A stretch of 64,000 nucleotides of DNA from Pseudomonas sp. P8_229 (GTDB taxonomy: Bacteria; Pseudomonadota; Gammaproteobacteria; Pseudomonadales; Pseudomonadaceae), in contig NZ_CP125378.1 of assembly GCF_034008635.1 (NCBI RefSeq), forward strand, positions 4,960,501-5,024,500, written 5' to 3'. Under the pieces are notes generated by a model that saw nothing but the letters and a program-made list of their open reading frames with translations, was not told the DNA's origin and did no database searches. The position numbers and the translations under genes are program-made. The first letter of the stretch is position 1. The number at the start of each line of letters is the position of its first letter. Shown piece after piece: positions 8,562-17,319 of the stretch.

Positions 8562-9179
8562 GTGGAAATTGCTTGCCTGGATCTTGAAGGGGTACTGGTA
8601 CCGGAAATCTGGATCGCCTTTGCCGAAAAAACCGGAATCGAATCCCTCAAGGCCACCACCCGGGACATTCCCGATTACGACGTGCTGATGAAGCAGCGCC
8701 TGCGCATCCTCGACGAGCACGGGCTGAAGCTCTCGGATATTCAGGAAGTGATTGCCACCCTAAAGCCGCTGGACGGTGCAGTGGAGTTCGTCGACTGGCT
8801 GCGTGAGCGCTTCCAGGTGGTGATTCTCTCGGACACTTTCTACGAGTTCTCTCAGCCGCTGATGCGGCAACTGGGCTTCCCGACTTTGCTTTGCCATCGT
8901 CTGATCACTGACGACAGTGGCCGGGTGACCAGCTATCAATTGCGCCAGAAAGATCCCAAGCGTCAGTCGGTGCTGTCGTTCAAGAGCCTGTACTACCGGG
9001 TGATTGCGGCGGGGGATTCGTATAACGACACGAGCATGTTGGGCGAGGCGGATGCAGGGATTCTGTTCCATGCGCCGGACAATGTGATTCGCGAGTTCCC
9101 GCAGTTCCCGGCGGTGCATACGTTTGCCGAGTTGAAGCAGGAATTTCTCAAGGCCTCGAACCGGGATTTGAGTCTTTAG
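8562..9179 (+). CDS. thrH: Phosphoserine phosphatase / phosphoserine:homoserine phosphotransferase ThrH
   Basis: 205 residues when started at GTG 8562 (reading MEIACLDLEG); an in-frame ATG at 8550 overlaps the GGAG ribosome binding site and is rejected. It is a HAD enzyme with DLEG in motif I, VILSDTFYEFSQPL in motif II and GDSYNDTSM in motif IV. ThrH of Pseudomonas transfers phosphate from phosphoserine to homoserine and hydrolyses phosphoserine. Length and sequence match that family end to end. Confidence 0.92.
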   Translation: MEIACLDLEGVLVPEIWIAFAEKTGIESLKATTRDIPDYDVLMKQRLRILDEHGLKLSDIQEVIATLKPLDGAVEFVDWLRERFQVVILSDTFYEFSQPLMRQLGFPTLLCHRLITDDSGRVTSYQLRQKDPKRQSVLSFKSLYYRVIAAGDSYNDTSMLGEADAGILFHAPDNVIREFPQFPAVHTFAELKQEFLKASNRDLSL

Positions 9180-9196
9180 TCGTCTGGTCTGACGCC

Positions 9197-9258
9197 TTCG
9201 CGAGCAAGCCCGCTCCCACCCTGGAATGCATTCCAAATGTGGGAGCGGGCTTGCTCCG
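9197..9258. repeat. REPIN with shortened spacer
   Basis: CGCGAGCAAGCCCGCTCCCA and GTGGGAGCGGGCTTGCTC face each other, with a 20-bp centre that itself contains the palindrome GGAATGCATTCC. Lies between convergent thrH and pabB. Confidence 0.8.
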
Positions 9259-9279
9259 GGCGGCGTTCCGACGAAGCTT

Positions 9280-10623
9280 TTAAAGGTTTTGCAGGGTGTC
9301 GAGTAGAACCTTCACTTTAGTAATCGACTCCTGATACTCCGCCTGCCAGTCCGAATCAGCCACGATCCCGCCACCGCCCCAGCAACACACCTGCCCGTCC
9401 TTGACCAGCAGACTGCGAATGGTGATGGAGCTGTCCATCTCGCCGCGCACGTCCAGGTACAGCAACGAGCCGCAATACAAACCGCGTCGCGTTGGCTCCA
9501 GTTCGTCGATGATCTGCATCGCACGAATCTTCGGTGCGCCGGTGATCGAGCCGCCAGGGAAGCTGCCGGCGATCAGGTCGAGGGCATCGCGGTCATCCGC
9601 CAGTTCACCGGTCACGCTGCTGACCAGGTGATGCACGTTGGGATAAGTTTCCAGACTGAACAACTCCGGCACCCGCACCGAGCCGATGCGGCAGGTGCGG
9701 CCGAGGTCGTTGCGCAGCAGATCGACGATCATCAGGTTTTCTGCGCGATCCTTGGGGCTGGCCAGCAGTTCGACGGCGTTGGCGGCGTCTTCGGCGGGCG
9801 TCAGGCCGCGGGGGCGGGTGCCCTTGATCGGGCGGGTTTCCACCTGGCGCTGGCTGACTTTGACGAAACGCTCCGGTGACAGACTCAACACCGCGCCACC
9901 GTCGGGCAGGCTCTGGAAGCCGGAAAACGGTGTCGGGCAGGCCTCGCGCAACGCGCAATAAGCCAGCCACGGATCGCCCTGACACGGTGCGCGGAAACGC
10001 TGGGCGAAGTTGACCTGATAGCAGTCGCCGGCCTGGATGTATTGATGAATGCGTTCCAGCGCCTGGCGATAGTCATCGGCTGAAAGGTCGGCGGTCATCG
10101 GCGTGTTCAGCTTGAACGGCGTCAGCGTTGCTGAGGTCGGTTGGCTGAACAGCGCGATCAGCCGTTGTCGCTCGCTGTCGGCCAGCGACGGGTGAAACAC
10201 CAATTGGCTGGTGGCGGTCTGATGATCGCTGATCAGCGCCCAGTCGTAGAGGCCGAACCGTGCGTCGGGCAGTTGCAGATCATCCCGGGCCTGGCTCGGC
10301 AGGTTTTCCAGATGTCGGCCAAAGTCGTAGCTCAGATAGCCGATCAGACCGCCGGCGAAGGGCAGGTCATATGCTGCAGGCAACTGCGCTTCGCCCAGAC
10401 GGGTCAGGTTATTGCGCAGGCGTTGCAGGAAAACGCTGCCGCTTTCCTCAGGCAACACCGCCAGCTGTTCCAGTGGCCAGGCACTGAGCAGGTCGTAACG
10501 GCCACGGTCGGCACTCGGCCGGCCGCTGTCGAGCAGCACGGCGCCGGGCGCATGGCGGATGGCCGCGAAGTAGTCGGCGGGGTTGGCGTGGTAGGGCAGC
10601 GGGTGTACGGAACAGGTCAACAT
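9280..10623 (-). CDS. pabB: Aminodeoxychorismate synthase component I
   Basis: 447 residues from MLTCSVHPLPYHANP. It converts chorismate plus ammonia (from PabA) into 4-amino-4-deoxychorismate for folate synthesis. The chorismate-binding domain shows PIKGTRPRG, DLLRNDLGR, SFPGGSITGAPK and GGGIVADSD. An upstream in-frame extension to 10794 exists but is encoded by a REP element and lacks homology. No other folate gene is adjacent. Confidence 0.9.
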   Translation of the reverse strand: MLTCSVHPLPYHANPADYFAAIRHAPGAVLLDSGRPSADRGRYDLLSAWPLEQLAVLPEESGSVFLQRLRNNLTRLGEAQLPAAYDLPFAGGLIGYLSYDFGRHLENLPSQARDDLQLPDARFGLYDWALISDHQTATSQLVFHPSLADSERQRLIALFSQPTSATLTPFKLNTPMTADLSADDYRQALERIHQYIQAGDCYQVNFAQRFRAPCQGDPWLAYCALREACPTPFSGFQSLPDGGAVLSLSPERFVKVSQRQVETRPIKGTRPRGLTPAEDAANAVELLASPKDRAENLMIVDLLRNDLGRTCRIGSVRVPELFSLETYPNVHHLVSSVTGELADDRDALDLIAGSFPGGSITGAPKIRAMQIIDELEPTRRGLYCGSLLYLDVRGEMDSSITIRSLLVKDGQVCCWGGGGIVADSDWQAEYQESITKVKVLLDTLQNL

Positions 10624-10752
10624 GGGCGGGGCAGATCGGCCATTGAGGCGGGGTGGGGATTGTAGTCCTCTGCGGGAATTGCTCCTAGAGGGGATGTCGG
10701 CGATTGGCAGGTTAGGGGCAGGGTTGAGTCTTGTGGTGGCGGGAAGTCGGTT

Positions 10753-10817
10753 ATCGCGAGCAGGCTCACTCCTACGGGGGAACGCATTCCACATTGTAGG
10801 AGTGAGCCTGCTCGCGA
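10753..10817. repeat. REPIN (GTAGGAGTGAGCCTGCTCGCGA type)
   Basis: TCGCGAGCAGGCTCACTCCTAC faces GTAGGAGTGAGCCTGCTCGCGA across a short spacer. This TAGGAGTGAG subtype also makes up the 21-kb array. Confidence 0.8.
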
Positions 10818-10838
10818 AGGGCGCGACGCGGTTCCGGA

Positions 10839-11825
10839 TCAGCCCTCGACGGCAGGAATATGCCCAAACATTTCCTGGGTAAACGCCACCCGTTCCTCAA
10901 CCGACTCCGTCACCCCACGCGCCTTCAGCTCCTCCAGATGCGCTTCGACCGCGTGCGTACGCTGGGTCAGCCCGCAATCGTTGGCAATCTGGATATTCAG
11001 CCCCGGCCGCGCATTCAGCTCGAGAATCAGCGGGCCTTTCTCCTGGTCCAGCACCATGTCCACACCGATGTAACCCAGCCCGCACAGCTCATAGCAGCCG
11101 GCGGCGAGTTTCATGAAACCGTCCCAGTAGGGCAGTTGCACGCCATCCACCGCGTTGGTGGTGTCGGGGTGTTTGTTGATGATGTTGTTCAGCCAGGTGC
11201 CGCGCAGGGTCAGGCCGGTGGCCAGGTCGACACCGACGCCGATGGCGCCCTGGTGCAGGTTGGCCTTGCCGCCGGACTGGCGGGTCGGCAGGCGCAGCAT
11301 GGCCATCACCGGGTAACCCATCAGCACGATGATGCGGATGTCCGGCACGCCTTCGTAGCTGATGCTCTTGAAGATCTGGTCCGGAGTCACCCGGTATTCG
11401 ATCAGTGCGCGGTCGCGGTGACCGCCCAGCGAATACAGACCGGTGAGGATACTGGAGATGTGGTGCTCCAGCTCCTCGTGGGCAAGGATCTTGCCCGACA
11501 CCGTGCGATAGCGGCCCTCGAAGCGGTCGGCGATGACGATGATGCCGTCACCGCCGGCGCCCTGGGCCGGTTTGATCACGAAGTCGTTGCGCCCGCCGAT
11601 GATTTCGTCGAGCTTGTCGATTTCCTTCTCGGTGGAAATCACGCCATACAGCTCCGGCACGTGAATGCCGGCCTCGATGGCGCGTTCCTTGGTGATGATC
11701 TTGTCATCGACGATCGGGTACAGGCTGCGCTTGTTGTACTTGAGCACGTAGTCGGCGTTACGCCGATTGATGCCCATGATGCCCTGCGCCTCCAGGGCCT
11801 TCCAGGTCTTCCAGAAACCGAACAT
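10839..11825 (-). CDS. ATP-grasp alpha-L-glutamate ligase-like protein
   Basis: 328 residues with an ATP-grasp fold related to RimK: GINRRNADYVL at the N terminus, FVIKPAQGAGGDGI (ATP loop), DIRIIVLMGYPVMAMLRLP, GVGVDLATG, and the metal-binding end LILELNARPGLNIQIAN. Its start overlaps the stop of the 7TM gene by one base (TGATG), so translation is coupled. The family recurs beside an inactive transglutaminase/7TM protein and a retropepsin-like protein and is predicted to ligate an amino acid to a peptide or envelope substrate. The substrate is not known from sequence. Confidence 0.8.
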   Translation of the reverse strand: MFGFWKTWKALEAQGIMGINRRNADYVLKYNKRSLYPIVDDKIITKERAIEAGIHVPELYGVISTEKEIDKLDEIIGGRNDFVIKPAQGAGGDGIIVIADRFEGRYRTVSGKILAHEELEHHISSILTGLYSLGGHRDRALIEYRVTPDQIFKSISYEGVPDIRIIVLMGYPVMAMLRLPTRQSGGKANLHQGAIGVGVDLATGLTLRGTWLNNIINKHPDTTNAVDGVQLPYWDGFMKLAAGCYELCGLGYIGVDMVLDQEKGPLILELNARPGLNIQIANDCGLTQRTHAVEAHLEELKARGVTESVEERVAFTQEMFGHIPAVEG

Positions 11826-13360
11826 CAGGCGTCAGCCTTCTTCAGGAAAGCCTTGAAGCGCACCAGTTCGGTCAGGCGGTAGCCGCGATAACGCCCCATC
11901 GCCAGCATGAAACCCACCAGAATCAGCAGGATCGCCGGGAAGGTGAACACGAAGTAAACCAACTCCGGCACGGTCATGATCAGGTGCGCCAGGGAAGCGG
12001 CGAACAGCGTGCCGATCGCCACTTTCAGCGCATGGCTGGCGCCGCGTTCTTCCCAGGTGATCGACAGGCGTTCGATGGTCATGGTCAGAATCACCATCGG
12101 GAACAGCGCCACCGACAAGCCGCGCTCCAGGCCGAGCTTGTGACTGAACAGGCTGATGGCCGCAATCAGCACCACCACGAAGGTCAGCACCACCGACAGG
12201 CGCGGCAGCATCTGCAGTTTCAGGTGTTCCAGATACGAGCGTAATGAAAGGCCCAGCGCGGTGATCACGGTAAACAGCAGGATGCCGAAGCCCAGCTGCG
12301 TTTCGCGGAAGGCCAGGGCGATCAGTACCGGGGTGAACGTGCCGAGGGTCTGCAGGCCGATCAGGTTGCGCAGGATCAGGATCACCAGCACGCCGATCGG
12401 GATCATCACCATGATCATGAACGTCTGTTGGGTCTGCAGTGGCAGGCCGTACAGCGAGTATTCGAGGAAGTTGGCGTCGGTGTTTTCGTCGGTCAGCTTG
12501 GCCAGACGAATCGCGTTCATCTCGCTGTTGTTCAGGCTGAAGGTCACGTTGGCTTTCTTCGCGCCGTCGACGGTGATCAGGTTTTCATCACCGGTCCACC
12601 ACAGCAGGCGGTCGGTCGGCAGGCCTTGTTCGCCGGTTTCCGGGTTGAAGTACAGCCAGTCGTTGCCATTGAAGCTGCGCAGCCACAGTTCCGGGGTTTG
12701 CGGCTGATCGGCGACGAGGCGGATGGTGTGAACCTTTTCCACCGGTACGTGGGCGATCGACAGCAGCAGTTCGACGATCTTCGCCTTGTGCGGCGTCGAC
12801 GGGTCGCCGGCCAGCAGCAGTTTGACGTTGTCATCGTTGGCGTTGTTGACGCGTTTGATCGCTTCGCCGATGAAAGTCTCGACGTCGGCCGAGTGCTGAC
12901 GGATCGGTGCGAGCAGGGCTTCGGCGGCGATTTTTTCCGGGCCTTCGATGGCGATGCTGTCGCGGAAAGTCGGGCCTTTGATCTTGGTTTTTTCCGCGGT
13001 GTAACGCTTGGTCAGCACCAGGCGGTAATAAAGGGTCTGGTTGCCCTTGGCCCGGCGTGCCGACCAGGTGACCTTGCGGTTGCCGTCGACACGGTTGACC
13101 GCCACCCCGTAGTTATTGGAGATGAAGCTCTCATTGAGGCTGACGTAATCGCGGCTCAGGGGCGGCACGAACATCTGGATCTTCACCGGATCCTTGGTGC
13201 TGGCGACGAACTCGACCTTGGCGTCGATATTCCACAGGTCGTCGGTGGCGTCTTCGGTCACCGGGATGCCGAGCACGAAAATCTGATAGGCCGTAACCGA
13301 AACGCCCAGGAGCACCAGAATGGTGATCAGGATTTTCAGGTGGAGGGTTAGAGAACGCAT
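11825..13360 (-). CDS. 7TM membrane protein with inactive transglutaminase-like domain
   Basis: 511 residues. One N-terminal membrane anchor (about residues 7-28), a soluble, presumably periplasmic region of about 280 residues with a transglutaminase-like fold, then about seven hydrophobic segments from FMIMVMIPIGVLVILI to the C terminus. I see no cysteine anywhere in the protein, so the catalytic Cys of true transglutaminases is missing, in line with the inactive transglutaminase/7TM family. It is the middle gene of a three-gene operon: 5 bp after the retropepsin-like gene and overlapping the ATP-grasp gene. Likely a scaffold or sensor in the envelope. Confidence 0.8.
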   Translation of the reverse strand: MRSLTLHLKILITILVLLGVSVTAYQIFVLGIPVTEDATDDLWNIDAKVEFVASTKDPVKIQMFVPPLSRDYVSLNESFISNNYGVAVNRVDGNRKVTWSARRAKGNQTLYYRLVLTKRYTAEKTKIKGPTFRDSIAIEGPEKIAAEALLAPIRQHSADVETFIGEAIKRVNNANDDNVKLLLAGDPSTPHKAKIVELLLSIAHVPVEKVHTIRLVADQPQTPELWLRSFNGNDWLYFNPETGEQGLPTDRLLWWTGDENLITVDGAKKANVTFSLNNSEMNAIRLAKLTDENTDANFLEYSLYGLPLQTQQTFMIMVMIPIGVLVILILRNLIGLQTLGTFTPVLIALAFRETQLGFGILLFTVITALGLSLRSYLEHLKLQMLPRLSVVLTFVVVLIAAISLFSHKLGLERGLSVALFPMVILTMTIERLSITWEERGASHALKVAIGTLFAASLAHLIMTVPELVYFVFTFPAILLILVGFMLAMGRYRGYRLTELVRFKAFLKKADA

Positions 13361-13365
13361 GGAAA

Positions 13366-13902
13366 TTACTCGGCGGTATGAGCGGCGATGGTGCAGGCGG
13401 GTTTGCCAGCAGCGTATTTAAGACTGGGGTCGACCAGCGCGTCGAAGCGTTTCAAGGCTTCGGAGCCGATCAAAAGCGGATATTGGAACGCACTTCGGTC
13501 GGTCAGGTTCACTTCGATGCTGCGCAGCGCCGAACCCATGCAGATGTCCAGCTCGATCACCGGACGCGCGGTGTACTTCTTGCCTTCTTCCGGGTCGTAG
13601 TCACCGGCGCGGCGCTTGATCTTGCTGACCCGTGCCAGCGGCCGTTCGATCGGGTGCGAGTGCGCGGCGTCGATTGCCAGATAGAAGCGCACCCACGATT
13701 CGCCGTTACGTTTGAAGCGTTTGATGTCACGGGCGCTCAGCGAAGCGGTTTTGGCGCCGGTGTCGAGTTTGGCCGCGACTTGCAGATTGATGCCATCAAG
13801 CGATGCATATTCGTTGAGGCCATACACGGTTTTTTCCCCCGCGGCAGCCAGGCCGGGCAGGCAAAACAGAGCAAAAAATGTGGGGAAGGGCTTGAGTCTC
13901 AT
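13366..13902 (-). CDS. Secreted retropepsin-like aspartic protease family protein (often called ATP-dependent zinc protease)
   Basis: 178 residues from MRLKPFPTFFALFCLPGLAAAG, a clear signal peptide. The mature protein has KLDTGAKTASLSA, a retropepsin-type active-site DTG, then FYLAIDAAHSHPIERPL and the C-terminal YPLLIGSEALKRFDALVDPS. It is the first gene of the operon with the 7TM protein and the ATP-grasp ligase. The database name as a zinc protease is historical; the DTG points to an aspartic protease fold. Whether it cuts is unknown. Confidence 0.8.
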   Translation of the reverse strand: MRLKPFPTFFALFCLPGLAAAGEKTVYGLNEYASLDGINLQVAAKLDTGAKTASLSARDIKRFKRNGESWVRFYLAIDAAHSHPIERPLARVSKIKRRAGDYDPEEGKKYTARPVIELDICMGSALRSIEVNLTDRSAFQYPLLIGSEALKRFDALVDPSLKYAAGKPACTIAAHTAE

Positions 13903-14084
13903 AAATCCTGGTGCGCAGCGTTCCGTTCTCGGTTCAGGTTCCTGGCAAAACTTGCGCAAGCGCCTTCGTGTGCCTATCAGCTTTTTATGACAAGCCGTGC
14001 AAATGGCCAGCAAATGCGGCCGGCATTCTAGCACGGTGGTTTTATGGCGCCAGCGCCCGCGCCGGTCTATAACCCTTGGGGATT

Positions 14085-14112
14085 CCTGTGGGAGCGAGCC
14101 TGCTCCCACAGG
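14085..14112. repeat. Collapsed REP element
   Basis: CCTGTGGGAGC and GCTCCCACAGG form an 11-bp perfect inverted repeat around a 6-base loop. This looks like a REPIN whose centre has been deleted. Confidence 0.6.
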
Positions 14113-14151
14113 GATTAGATCAATTGGAAGATTGACTGTGGTTATTAGACG

Positions 14152-14163
14152 ATTGTCGACAAT
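14152..14163. promoter_or_regulatory. Operator for the prp GntR repressor (site 1)
   Basis: Perfect 12-bp palindrome ATTGTCGACAAT, about 75 bp before the start of the prp GntR gene. Confidence 0.65.
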
Positions 14164-14226
14164 GTGTATTTATCCTTTGACTGGTGCGGGCTAATTAGCT
14201 AGTTTTTGCCGCATTGGATTTAAAGG

Positions 14227-14236
14227 TGTCGACAAT
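14227..14236. promoter_or_regulatory. Operator for the prp GntR repressor (site 2)
   Basis: TGTCGACAAT repeats the core of site 1 and abuts the ATG of the regulator at 14237, as expected for autorepression. Confidence 0.6.
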
Positions 14237-14962
14237 ATGCTGGGTCAACTCGATCCCCCGGTCATCAATGGCGACGATTCCGAGACACTCTCGGAAAACG
14301 TCTTCCGGCGCATTCAGGCGGCTATCGTCAAGGGCGAGATCGCCCCGGGCAGCAAGATCTCCGAGCCTGAACTGGCGCGCACCTACGGCATCAGTCGCGG
14401 GCCGCTGCGCGAGGCCATTCATCGGCTCGAGGGCCAGCGCCTGCTGGTACGCGTACCGCATGTCGGTGCGCGGGTGGTGTCGCTTAGCCACGCCGAATTG
14501 CTCGAACTCTACGAAATCCGCGAATCCCTTGAAGGCATGGCCTGCCGTCTGGCGGCCGAACGCATGAGCGTCGAAGAAATCGACGAACTGCGCCGGGTGC
14601 TGGAGACCCACGAGCGCGATGCCGCGTTTCAGGCCGGCGTCGGCTATTACCAGCAGGAAGGCGATTTCGACTTTCATTACCGGATCATCCAGGGCAGCGG
14701 CAACCGCACGCTGACACAGATGCTCTGCGGCGAGCTGTACCAACTGGTGCGCATGTACCGCATCCAGTTTTCCACCACGCCCAACCGGCCGCGCCAGGCC
14801 TTCGCCGAACACCACCGGATTCTCGATGCCATCGCCGACCGTGACGGTGAACTCGCGGAATTGTTGATGCGCCGCCACATCGGCGCCTCGAAACGCAACA
14901 TCGCCCGTCATTACCAGGACGGCGCCGACAATAAGACAGCCACTGAACGAGGTGAGTCATGA
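14237..14962 (+). CDS. prpR: GntR-family (FCD domain) regulator of the methylcitrate operon
   Basis: 241 residues. Winged HTH ([30 protein letters not shown]) followed by a helical FCD ligand-binding domain with [19 protein letters not shown] and [11 protein letters not shown] supplying metal/ligand His residues. It is the first gene of the prp cluster, and its stop overlaps the prpB start (ATGA). The palindromes at 14152 and 14227 are the likely operators. This is the GntR type found in Pseudomonas, not the sigma54-dependent PrpR of enteric bacteria. Confidence 0.85.
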   Translation: MLGQLDPPVINGDDSETLSENVFRRIQAAIVKGEIAPGSKISEPELARTYGISRGPLREAIHRLEGQRLLVRVPHVGARVVSLSHAELLELYEIRESLEGMACRLAAERMSVEEIDELRRVLETHERDAAFQAGVGYYQQEGDFDFHYRIIQGSGNRTLTQMLCGELYQLVRMYRIQFSTTPNRPRQAFAEHHRILDAIADRDGELAELLMRRHIGASKRNIARHYQDGADNKTATERGES

Positions 14963-15852
14963 GTTCCAAGCAGAACACTCCAGGCCAGCGTTTCCGCGAT
15001 GCGGTCGCCAGCGAGCATCCCTTGCAGGTGGTCGGCGCGATCAACGCCAACCACGCGCTGCTGGCCAAGCGCGCCGGTTTCAAGGCGATCTACCTGTCCG
15101 GTGGCGGGGTGGCCGCAGGCTCCCTCGGCGTGCCGGACCTGGGCATCACCGGCCTGGATGACGTGCTGACCGACGTGCGCCGCATCACCGACGTCTGCGA
15201 CCTGCCGCTGCTGGTGGACGTCGACACCGGTTTCGGTTCGTCGGCGTTCAACGTCGCGCGCACCGTGAAGTCGATGATCAAGTTCGGTGCGGCGGCGATT
15301 CACATCGAAGACCAGGTTGGCGCCAAGCGCTGCGGTCACCGTCCGAACAAAGAGATCGTCAGCCAGCAGGAAATGGTCGACCGCATCAAGGCCGCCGTTG
15401 ATGCGCGTACCGATGACAGCTTCGTGATCATGGCGCGCACCGACGCGCTGGCCGTTGAAGGCCTGGAGTCGGCCCTGGATCGCGCCGCTGCGTGCATCGA
15501 GGCCGGCGCCGACATGATCTTCCCGGAAGCCATCACCGAGCTTGAGATGTACAAGCTGTTCGCCAACCGCGTGAAGGCGCCGATCCTCGCCAACATCACC
15601 GAGTTCGGCTCGACGCCGCTGTACACCACCGAGCAGTTGGCCGGCGCCGACGTGTCGCTGGTGCTCTACCCGCTGTCGGCGTTCCGCGCGATGAACAAGG
15701 CGGCGGAAAACGTCTACACCGCGATCCGCCGCGACGGCACCCAGCAGAATGTCATCGACACCATGCAGACTCGCATGGAGCTTTACGATCGCATCGACTA
15801 CCACACCTTCGAGCAGAAGCTCGATGCGTTGTTTGCACAAAAGAAAGGCTGA
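14959..15852 (+). CDS. prpB: 2-methylisocitrate lyase
   Basis: 297 residues of the isocitrate lyase/PEP mutase family. Splits 2-methylisocitrate into pyruvate and succinate, the last step of the methylcitrate cycle. Signature KRCGH (in [14 protein letters not shown]) carries the catalytic Cys; the metal-binding [10 protein letters not shown] and the [11 protein letters not shown] stretch are present. Starts within the last codons of prpR (ATGA overlap), so the two are translationally coupled. Confidence 0.95.
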   Translation: MSSKQNTPGQRFRDAVASEHPLQVVGAINANHALLAKRAGFKAIYLSGGGVAAGSLGVPDLGITGLDDVLTDVRRITDVCDLPLLVDVDTGFGSSAFNVARTVKSMIKFGAAAIHIEDQVGAKRCGHRPNKEIVSQQEMVDRIKAAVDARTDDSFVIMARTDALAVEGLESALDRAAACIEAGADMIFPEAITELEMYKLFANRVKAPILANITEFGSTPLYTTEQLAGADVSLVLYPLSAFRAMNKAAENVYTAIRRDGTQQNVIDTMQTRMELYDRIDYHTFEQKLDALFAQKKG

Positions 15853-15861
15853 ATAAAACCC

Positions 15862-15950
15862 CTGTGGGAGCGAGCCTGCTCGCGAAAGCGGCGGCTCAGG
15901 CAATATCAATGTGACTGACACGACGCATTCGCGAGCAGGCTCGCTCCCAC
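15862..15950. repeat. REPIN between prpB and prpC
   Basis: CTGTGGGAGCGAGCCTGCTC and its inverted partner GAGCAGGCTCGCTCCCACA flank a 45-bp centre. It sits inside the operon, where it can form a long hairpin in the mRNA. Confidence 0.85.
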
Positions 15951-15989
15951 ACGTTTCCCCATACAAATTCAAAAAGATTGGAGAACACA

Positions 15990-17117
15990 ATGGCCGAAGC
16001 AAAAGTACTCAGTGGCGCCGGGCTCCGTGGCCAGGTTGCCGGGCAAACCGCACTGTCCACCGTGGGCCAGGCCGGTGCCGGGCTGACCTATCGCGGCTAC
16101 GACGTGCGTGAACTGGCGGCCGACGCGCAGTTCGAAGAAGTCGCGTACCTGCTGCTCTACGGCGAGCTGCCGACCCAGGCGCAACTCGACGCCTACCAGC
16201 AAAAACTGGGCAAGCTGCGCGACTTGCCGCAAGCGCTGAAAGAAGTGCTCGAACGCATCCCCGCCGACGCGCACCCGATGGACGTGATGCGCACCGGTTG
16301 CTCGTTCCTCGGCAACCTCGAGCCGGAGAAAGACTTCTCCGAACAGCGCGACAAGACTGACCGTCTGCTCGCCGCATTCCCGGCGATCATGTGCTACTGG
16401 TATCGCTTCAGCCATGACGGCAAGCGCATCAACTGCGTCAGCGACGAGCCAACCATCGGTGGTCACTTCCTGCACTTGCTGCACGACAAGAAGCCGAGCG
16501 AGCTGCACGTCAAAGTGATGAACGTGTCGCTGATCCTCTACGCCGAACACGAATTCAACGCTTCGACCTTCACCGCTCGCGTCTGCGCCTCGACCCTGTC
16601 CGACCTGTATTCCTGCGTCACCGCGGCCATCGGTTCGCTGCGCGGCCCGTTGCACGGCGGCGCCAACGAAGCGGCGATGGAAATGATCGAGCGCTTCTCA
16701 TCGCCCGAAGAGGCGATCAAAGGCACCCTTGGCATGCTCGAGCGCAAAGACAAGATCATGGGCTTCGGCCACGCGATCTATAAGGACAGCGATCCGCGCA
16801 ACGAGGTGATCAAGGGCTGGTCGAAAAAACTCGCTGACGAGGTCGGTGACAAGGTGCTGTTCGCGGTTTCCGAAGCCATCGACAAGACCATGTGGGAGCA
16901 GAAGAAACTGTTCCCCAACGCCGACTTCTACCATGCCTCGGCGTACCACTTCATGGGCATCCCGACCAAGCTGTTCACGCCGATCTTCGTCTGCTCGCGC
17001 CTGACCGGCTGGGCCGCGCACGTGTTCGAACAGCGTGCCAACAACCGCATTATCCGTCCGAGCGCCGAGTACATCGGCGTTGAACAGCGCAAGTTCGTGC
17101 CAATCGAACGTCGCTGA
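15990..17117 (+). CDS. prpC: 2-methylcitrate synthase
   Basis: 375 residues from MAEAKVLSGAGLRGQ, preceded by TTGGAG. Condenses propionyl-CoA with oxaloacetate. Citrate-synthase features: GLTYRGYDVREL, the catalytic His in GGANEAAMEM / LHGGANE, GFGHAIYKDSDPR, and RPSAEYIG near the C terminus. The short length (about 375) fits methylcitrate synthase rather than GltA. Confidence 0.95.
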   Translation: MAEAKVLSGAGLRGQVAGQTALSTVGQAGAGLTYRGYDVRELAADAQFEEVAYLLLYGELPTQAQLDAYQQKLGKLRDLPQALKEVLERIPADAHPMDVMRTGCSFLGNLEPEKDFSEQRDKTDRLLAAFPAIMCYWYRFSHDGKRINCVSDEPTIGGHFLHLLHDKKPSELHVKVMNVSLILYAEHEFNASTFTARVCASTLSDLYSCVTAAIGSLRGPLHGGANEAAMEMIERFSSPEEAIKGTLGMLERKDKIMGFGHAIYKDSDPRNEVIKGWSKKLADEVGDKVLFAVSEAIDKTMWEQKKLFPNADFYHASAYHFMGIPTKLFTPIFVCSRLTGWAAHVFEQRANNRIIRPSAEYIGVEQRKFVPIERR

Positions 17118-17158
17118 AATGGTGGGCTGACCCGAAGCGCAAGATCACCGCTAAACCC

Positions 17159-17248
17159 TGTAGGAGTGAGCCTGCTCGCGATGACGGACTGACATTCACC
17201 ATCGATGTCGACTGATCTACCGCTATCGCGAGCAGGCTCACTCCTACA
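17159..17248. repeat. REPIN between prpC and acnD
   Basis: GTAGGAGTGAGCCTGCTCGCGA and its inverted copy with centre ATGACGGACTGACATTCACC, very similar to the units in the 21-kb array. Confidence 0.85.
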
Positions 17249-17319
17249 AGGGACGGTGTGAATCTTGAGTCTGGCATCAGCCAACCCTTTGAAACTACCG
17301 TGACCCGAGTCCTGACCCG

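Noticed and set aside
10624..10794. 57-residue N-terminal extension of PabB
   Set aside because: It is partly encoded by a REP element and is absent from the family; the Met at 10623 is the natural start.
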